Positions 58,384-64,000 of a DNA stretch of 64,000 nt are shown here, one piece after another. The stretch spans positions 10,823,001-10,887,000 of the forward strand of contig OX424563.1 in NCBI GenBank assembly GCA_949152475.1, in the 5' to 3' direction. The notes beneath the pieces were generated by a model. That model searched no databases and was not told the origin of the DNA. It worked only from the letters and a program-made list of their open reading frames with translations. The translations under genes were made by a program, and so were the position numbers. The DNA comes from Terebella lapidaria. Lineage: Eukaryota; Annelida; Polychaeta; Terebellida; Terebellidae. Position 1 is the stretch's first letter, and the number at the start of each line of letters is the position of its first letter.

Positions 58384-61300
58384 TTAATGGCTCGTCTTGG
58401 GGGGTGGGGTGTTGGAACCTCGACTGGGCTGGCTACCAGGAACCACCGGTTTGGTATTCCTCTCAGGAGTGGGAGAGTTCAAGTTCCGTTTGGCCACATT
58501 GCCGTTGTTAGTTGTCCCAGAGGGTGCCCTCTCCACTTGCGAGGGAGCATTAATTATCACATCATTTGCTGGGCCGTTTGGGAGGCCGGATGACTGATCG
58601 TCTAGCGTGACATCGTCCAGGTGGACAGCTTGTGCTACGTCCACGGTCGACGACTCAGAGCTGGGGAGATCTGACGTAAGGGGGGGCGGAGGACTGTCAT
58701 CCCGGGGAGCCAGGCGCAGACCCTCCGCCAGTGTACACAGCAACAATTCCTGTACGAAGACACTGCGATCTGCCCGCTCCGTCTCCATCACCTGTCGCTC
58801 TGACTCCGACAACTCCTGGTCACCGTACCTGAAATCACAACAAGGTAATAAAGATGGGTGTCTCAGCGTAGTATCGCAGAATCAGGTTTGCGAATACACG
58901 TTCCGTTCATCTTGATTTATTACAGATTTTGACAACTTGCTTGGTACAACTGATTGTACCGCCTGTCTTGTACAAAGTTTAGGTTTATGGATTGATCACA
59001 AACCTTGCTAACAAAAACTGTGACGAGGCATTGCTACTTGAACTGCTAGCATTGTTGTTATTGCCACCGGTGACAGCTGATACAAAATCCAACATGGCCG
59101 CTGGAGGCTGATTGTTGCCATTGGCAGTTGCTCTAGAGGCCTCGGTACCAGGTCGACGTGGCAACCGCTCCAGTTGTTGTCTGTAGCATAAATAAAAACA
59201 TTTAATAAAGTCAGAGATCAACTCCAACATCAACACTTCTACGGAACTGTATCGTCATTCACTGTGTTTGAATATTCCCCTAGAAGTCACTTCCTTCATT
59301 AGCATTGTAATTCAGCAAAGAAGTCAAGAAATGGAGGTCACCTGTACCTGGTGGTCTGCAGCTGCATCTCCAGCTGTTGCAGCTGGGAAGAGACGCTCTG
59401 TGCAGCTGCAGCTCGACTCCTGACGCTCGACAGCTGGGACAGTAATTCTACTTGAGGGGAATAGACGAGCAAGATTATTTACTTTGAGTGCGATGTCTGA
59501 GCAAAAACATAGCAGTAAACTTGATTTTGAAGATAGCTTTTTTCATAATTTACAAGAAATATTACATGGGCGAAAGCATGAAAATTCAAATGTGAGCCGA
59601 AAGAATGTACCTGGTAAATGTATATGCAAAGTGTACTGTCCTACCTGCTATTGGGTCCATGGAGTCGCGACTGTTGGCTGCGAGTCCGGACAGCGATGCC
59701 CCTGATGATGGAAAGTGCATGTTCGCACGACGCGTCCTCGATCCCCCAACCCCACGACCTGGATGTGGAATCCGGCGGACATGACGTATGCTGCCCACTG
59801 GCTCCTCGTGGATATGTCGTCAAGGATCATAGCATATATTGATTATCACACATGGATCAGCTAACTACCGTTGTTTTTTGGAATATTGAGCTTCAACACC
59901 ACAATACACTTTTAAAGATCTAGACAAAGATAATATGACTGTCAGTGAAAGGATATTAGTTCCCTGGGGGCTCTGTGCTCCAATGTAAGATGAGCAACAA
60001 AGTCATCAGTGACATAGTTTGGGTCCCCACTGGGCAAAGCTGCACAGATCGGACAAACCTGAGAAAAGGAATAGAACATTCATGTATGAACATGAGAATT
60101 ATTATTTCCTGTACGTGATGTAAATGACAATGTACTGATCGATCGGTACTGTATGTACATGTATAGGTGTGATATGTGTGAAGAATTACTGACCACTTCG
60201 GCGGATGAGTCGGCATGTTCCGATGTCACATGATCCAGCAGTATGGATTCCGTGAGTCCCATGCGACTACAGTATGGACAGGTGAAAGACTGGGGCTGGT
60301 CAGAACTGAGGGCCTCTCCTCCATAGTACAGGTCTGTACGATAGCAAGCCAGACATATCAACAAAATATCATGGTACATACTGTAAACGTATAAAATTTC
60401 GCGTGTATCAATGTTCGTGTTTTCAACATCTCAACATGTTTGCGTGGATTTAAGTTCGTGACTGTTGTGAATGGTCGGCCCCCCGATTGAATAACCGTGT
60501 ATTCGCGTGTATTTATTTTCACGTTTTTTTTTTTCAAACGCGAAATTCGGAAATTAGTACATTGCGAAGTTTCATACGTTTACAGTAACATACACGTGAA
60601 ATTAATGTACCGGTACATGATTATCTATGGAGGTTCTTGTTTCTGATACTTTCCGCTTGCAATCAGTTAGCTAGTATTACACCATAGAATAAATGAAAAG
60701 CGAGTAATGTTATCAGAAGGAGAAGTTCTGATAAATACACATTACCGGTACATTAAATGAACAACCATAACTAATATTTTAGCAGTGATAGGGTATTGGT
60801 ATGCATTATCTTTTCAACATGAGCGATGTACTATAGGCATGCATACCAAAGTCGGTCCTGGTGAGGATGCACTGCATAGGATGGTCCGTGGTGTGCCTAG
60901 ACGTGGTCGCTCCAGACTCGTAGCAGGCCGCACACAGGTCATAGTCATAACAGATCAAACACTTGAAACGCCGCCCACGAAAGTTCCCCTTCAAACACGA
61001 GTCACAGCTCACACCTGTAAGGAAAGTCTCTTTGATTCACAGCACATATTGTGGAAAATGCATATGTATATAAATTTCAGAATACGAATCAGAAGCAAGG
61101 ATATTCCAAATGTAAAATCATTTAGGGCTCATGTCTGAAACTTTCCAGCATGATTAGCATATTGGATACCATACCATGGTGAAATGGCACACCCTTATTT
61201 ATGTTCATATTCATAGGATGGGTAATATACATTGATTTCTTTCAGACGACCGATATGATTCCATCATGCTGAACATAATAATAAGACTACGAGAGTATAA

Positions 61301-62383
61301 TAATGTACAATAATCATGATAATGTACAGAGTAACATTTTGGCAGACCCTACAAGACAAATTAGCTGACCAGTCAATGAGGCTACATCGAGTTGGTAAGT
61401 TCAGCTTGACTTGGAGGAAAACCCACAAATCGGACCTGGTCAGTCATCTATTACCATGACTTTCTATACCACAGTAAATGTAAAGTATGACACATTTTGA
61501 TTCATTTCAGGAAGAAAAATACTCCAGTTACATATAGTAATGCAAAAAAAGAAATAACATCAAACACCACGTAGGACGCACTGCTTAGTATAACGCAGTA
61601 GATCCACGATATGTGGGATGAGACAATTCATCTACAAAAATTGTAACCGAGTCATTTCCTAACTGAACAACGACTAGTTACTCGATGACTTTGAATTTGA
61701 TGCCAGCTAATTTTGTTCCAATGCTTGTATAATATTGTATACTTTTGTCGATCACAAAAACATCCAGGATATACCATATCATAGATTAATACTGCTGCAT
61801 GCTTTTTGTCTGGACACGGTTTCTCCCAGGGGGTTTCTTTCCTCGAAATTAAACAAGGTCTTCCGAGATTGCAAAAATGTTCAACCCTGAAGAACGAGTA
61901 ATTAGTTAAGTTGACTAGTTGAGGAATTTGAGAATCAGTAGATGTGCGTATCACATTTTCACATGCTGCAAGAAAAGAAGGGAAAGAAAGAGCAGGATCT
62001 GCTTCCTGCGGCTGTTCCGCCGAAACATATCACTTGTAGTGCATTCAAGACCACCTGTAGTGTTAGGCGAACATTTCATTTGCTGAATCATCCCCACTGA
62101 TTCTAAATCTAGTTGTTATATCCTATAGGAAACGTTCTAGAACATTTCATTGAGTTGAACGTCCCACTGGCTGATTGTAGGACAACCAGAAACTTTGTTA
62201 GGGCTTTAGCCGGAGTGAAAGCGTTAACAATATACACTCAGTAACCACTACTAATCAGTAACACTGCTACCAGGCTACTGGTTATCAGCTGGTTTAATAT
62301 GAGGAGTCATGTCGACTTTCACTTTGTCAATTTTGGTCTTGACTCTGAGTCTTGGAAGTGAACTCACCCTCATGTCGGGACAT
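58384..62383 (-). CDS. KCMF1: KCMF1 RING-less ubiquitin ligase with ZZ finger, 8 coding exons
   Basis: Exons (minus): 62368-62383 (MSRHEG), 60847-61014, about 60195-60333, 59957-60058, 59645-59807, 59348-59447, 59004-59180, 58384-58828; about 436 residues (human near 381). Residues 5-60 form a ZZ zinc finger (VSCDSCLKGNFRGRRFKCLI, then CYDYDLCAACYESG). C2H2-like zinc fingers follow (FTCPYCSRMGLTE...HVTSEH; VCPICAALPSGDPNYV...HLTLEH). Next come RHVRRIPHPGRG, a Gln-rich coiled coil (LLSQLSSVRSR...LQQLEMQLQ) and a conserved block ERADRSVFVQELLL. The Pro/Ser-rich tail is longer than in human. KCMF1 is an E3 ubiquitin ligase that works with UBR4 in protein and vesicle turnover. The 16-nt first coding exon is unusually small. 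The intron after exon 4 is U12-type. Confidence 0.95.
59808..59956 (-). other. U12-type AT-AC intron of KCMF1
   Basis: On the minus strand exon 4 ends GAACTA and the intron starts ATATCCTTTC, a perfect U12 donor. It ends ATCCTTGACGACATATCCAC: a U12 branch site (TCCTTGAC), then an AC acceptor 12 bases on. Phase-0 joining gives HRAPREL|EEPVGSIRHVRR, in register with the human protein as I recall it. It is only 149 bp long. Confidence 0.92.
60381..60585. mobile_element. 205-bp MITE with CTGTAAACGTA ends, KCMF1 intron
   Basis: Inverted ends CTGTAAACGTAT / ATACGTTTACAG are flanked by TA. It has the same length and ends as the element at 54043, but a different interior (AATTTCGCGTGT...). It begins about 48 bases upstream of KCMF1 exon 3. 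Confidence 0.75.
61015..62367 (-). other. KCMF1 intron 1, nothing else recognised
   Basis: AT-rich intron between the tiny first coding exon and the ZZ-finger exon. Confidence 0.5.
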
Positions 62384-64000
62384 CCTGTTGCCTGCAGTAC
62401 ATCTGCTAAAATTTCATCAAGATAACTTATTGTGTATAATTATGAGGATAGTCAACTTAATGAGCAACAACAATCAACAACGCAAATGGCAATGTAATCA
62501 AATTTTTCTAGCAAATTTTTCCCCAAATGCCAAAGCCCATATGTCATTACGTCACGCAAAATCTCGCACAATCTCGTGATGAAGTTATCTTCCGGGAAAA
62601 ATAATCACAAGAAAAAAGATATCAGACACCTGTGGTATAGTTTACTTTTATCTATCATGGAATTAATCGTTATGAATTTATTTATTTGTTTAATAATACA
62701 AAATAAATTAGTGTTCTCAACAAATCACATTCCCATGAGTCTGTGCATTGCAACTGTTATTTGTGCACTGCGAATCCAGCCTCTCAACATAAAATCCTCG
62801 CCGCTCCACATGAGGTCGTCTTGTGTTAAGACTTTGTTTAGCGTCCGCCAGACTTCGAAATTGTGAAAGGCGGGTTATGTCGGGTTATGTTATAAGAGAG
62901 ACCCTATGAAGTTTTTATGGACAATTTTGAGACCCTATGAAGTTTTTATGGACAATTTTTATTTCCACCAGTGTATATTACAATTAACTATCTAGATTTT
63001 CATTCATGAATCATTACGTCTCATGAGGATAGTTTATTTCAAACTTTCGTTCATATTCTGATAATACTTGCAAAAACATAACAAGAGTAATAAAAAAGAA
63101 GATGTATATAAAAGCGATTGTGACAATGAATGAATGAAAAATGCCATCAATTCAAAAACATTTATTCAGCTTGATATCATGACATGTAACACACAGATTA
63201 CAATAAGAACAAATATGACACACTGAAGAGGGGCGTAAGAAGGATATTGCCTGTACAAGCACACCTCCTGAAATGAGCAAAGAAATTCTGACGTCGACTC
63301 GCAGAAGTATAACGATATCAAGAAACATGACAAAATATACCATGCCCATTTGAGTTAGGACTGTAGGACACTACCCTTGCTAGGGGCTTGATTCGTAGCA
63401 TGGAAGCAAAATTTGGTTTAAAATGTTTTTCGTGAGATTATTTATTACAGGCGATTCATATTTGGACTTTTTGAAACCACATGATATTTATGGCACACAA
63501 CAACCATGGAAAGCAATGGTTGCCATGTGAGAAAAAGCATTTGGGTATAGTTATTCAGGCATCCAGGCTTTGAATAGCCAAATCATTAAAAACATTCCAT
63601 AGCACTAGACCAATTTTATACATATATTATTTGTCAATTTAGTAGTGACAAATAGTTGTTAAACTATTAAATTAAACATAGAGCTGTAGGTATATGTTGA
63701 AAGACATGTTGACTTTAACATTAAATGTAAATATTTTACCATTATACAGCGGGATTGTAGACAATAATAGTTGTTTACTTCTATTGTTTTATTATTATCC
63801 TTTTCATGGTTTGTTTACACAGTAATCACTATGGTTGTGTGAGATGTAATACTTTGGGTAGGAATTGTGGAATTGATATTTTATAAACTTTTCATTATTC
63901 AAACGCATTTTATTGTACAACACTACGGCGGCCCAATGCTGCCACTATTCGTACCTGACTTAAGAGTAGTTTTGAAATCAGTTTCATAGTTAGTAAACAG
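62384..64000. other. Region upstream of KCMF1
   Basis: An ETS-like motif (CTTCCGGG, near 62588) about 200 bases upstream of the KCMF1 start may belong to its promoter. A 31-bp unit (GAGACCCTATGAAGTTTTTA) is duplicated at 62898-62960. A minus-strand AATAAA near 63160 could be the 3' end of a further gene, but no exon is visible. Confidence 0.35.

Noticed and set aside
63150-64000. Possible 3' UTR of another minus-strand gene
   Set aside because: Only a minus-strand AATAAA supports it; no exon is visible.

Overview
This is AT-rich animal nuclear DNA with spliced genes, U12-type introns and a dense mix of transposons. The five host genes are conserved across animals. Their divergence from the human proteins, together with two DIRS-type retroelements, many MITEs and a 147-bp satellite, suggests a marine invertebrate (lophotrochozoan or invertebrate deuterostome). 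I cannot name the species. All exon models come from reading splice sites and reading frame by eye. Summed exon lengths are divisible by three in all five genes.

Layout, left to right. 1-1065: an unclassified repeat that recurs at 55923-57416. 2954-13686 (minus): an SRSF10/SRSF12-type SR splicing factor in 9 coding exons, with a U12-type intron and a whole-looking DIRS element (3449-9833) in its penultimate intron. 13.7-20.5 kb: repeats, including a miniature LTR element (TRIM) carrying a Transib-like MITE in one LTR, a tandem array bounded by inverted arms, and a 206-bp palindrome. 20.6-30.15 kb (plus): LIM-domain-binding protein LDB, with two candidate first exons. 30.2-43.75 kb (minus): a TACC gene, tail-to-tail with LDB, holding a second whole-looking DIRS element (33913-40802) only 11 bases from a splice acceptor. 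47.1-54.8 kb (plus): PRADC1, a secreted PA-domain protein, with a TIR element ending about 70 bases before its start codon, a hAT-like MITE and a nuclear-receptor-motif satellite in intron 1. 57.7-62.4 kb (minus): KCMF1, a ZZ-finger ubiquitin ligase with an AT-AC U12 intron.

The host genes share no obvious pathway: RNA splicing, LIM-homeodomain transcription complexes, mitotic spindle, secretory pathway and ubiquitination. The main interest is element biology. Both DIRS elements keep identical terminal repeats and an internal region that reads exactly as the joined ends of a circular intermediate, so their boundaries can be set to within a base or two. Several smaller elements have clear target-site duplications. 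No CRISPR, bacterial operon or rRNA gene is present; I did not recognise a tRNA gene.
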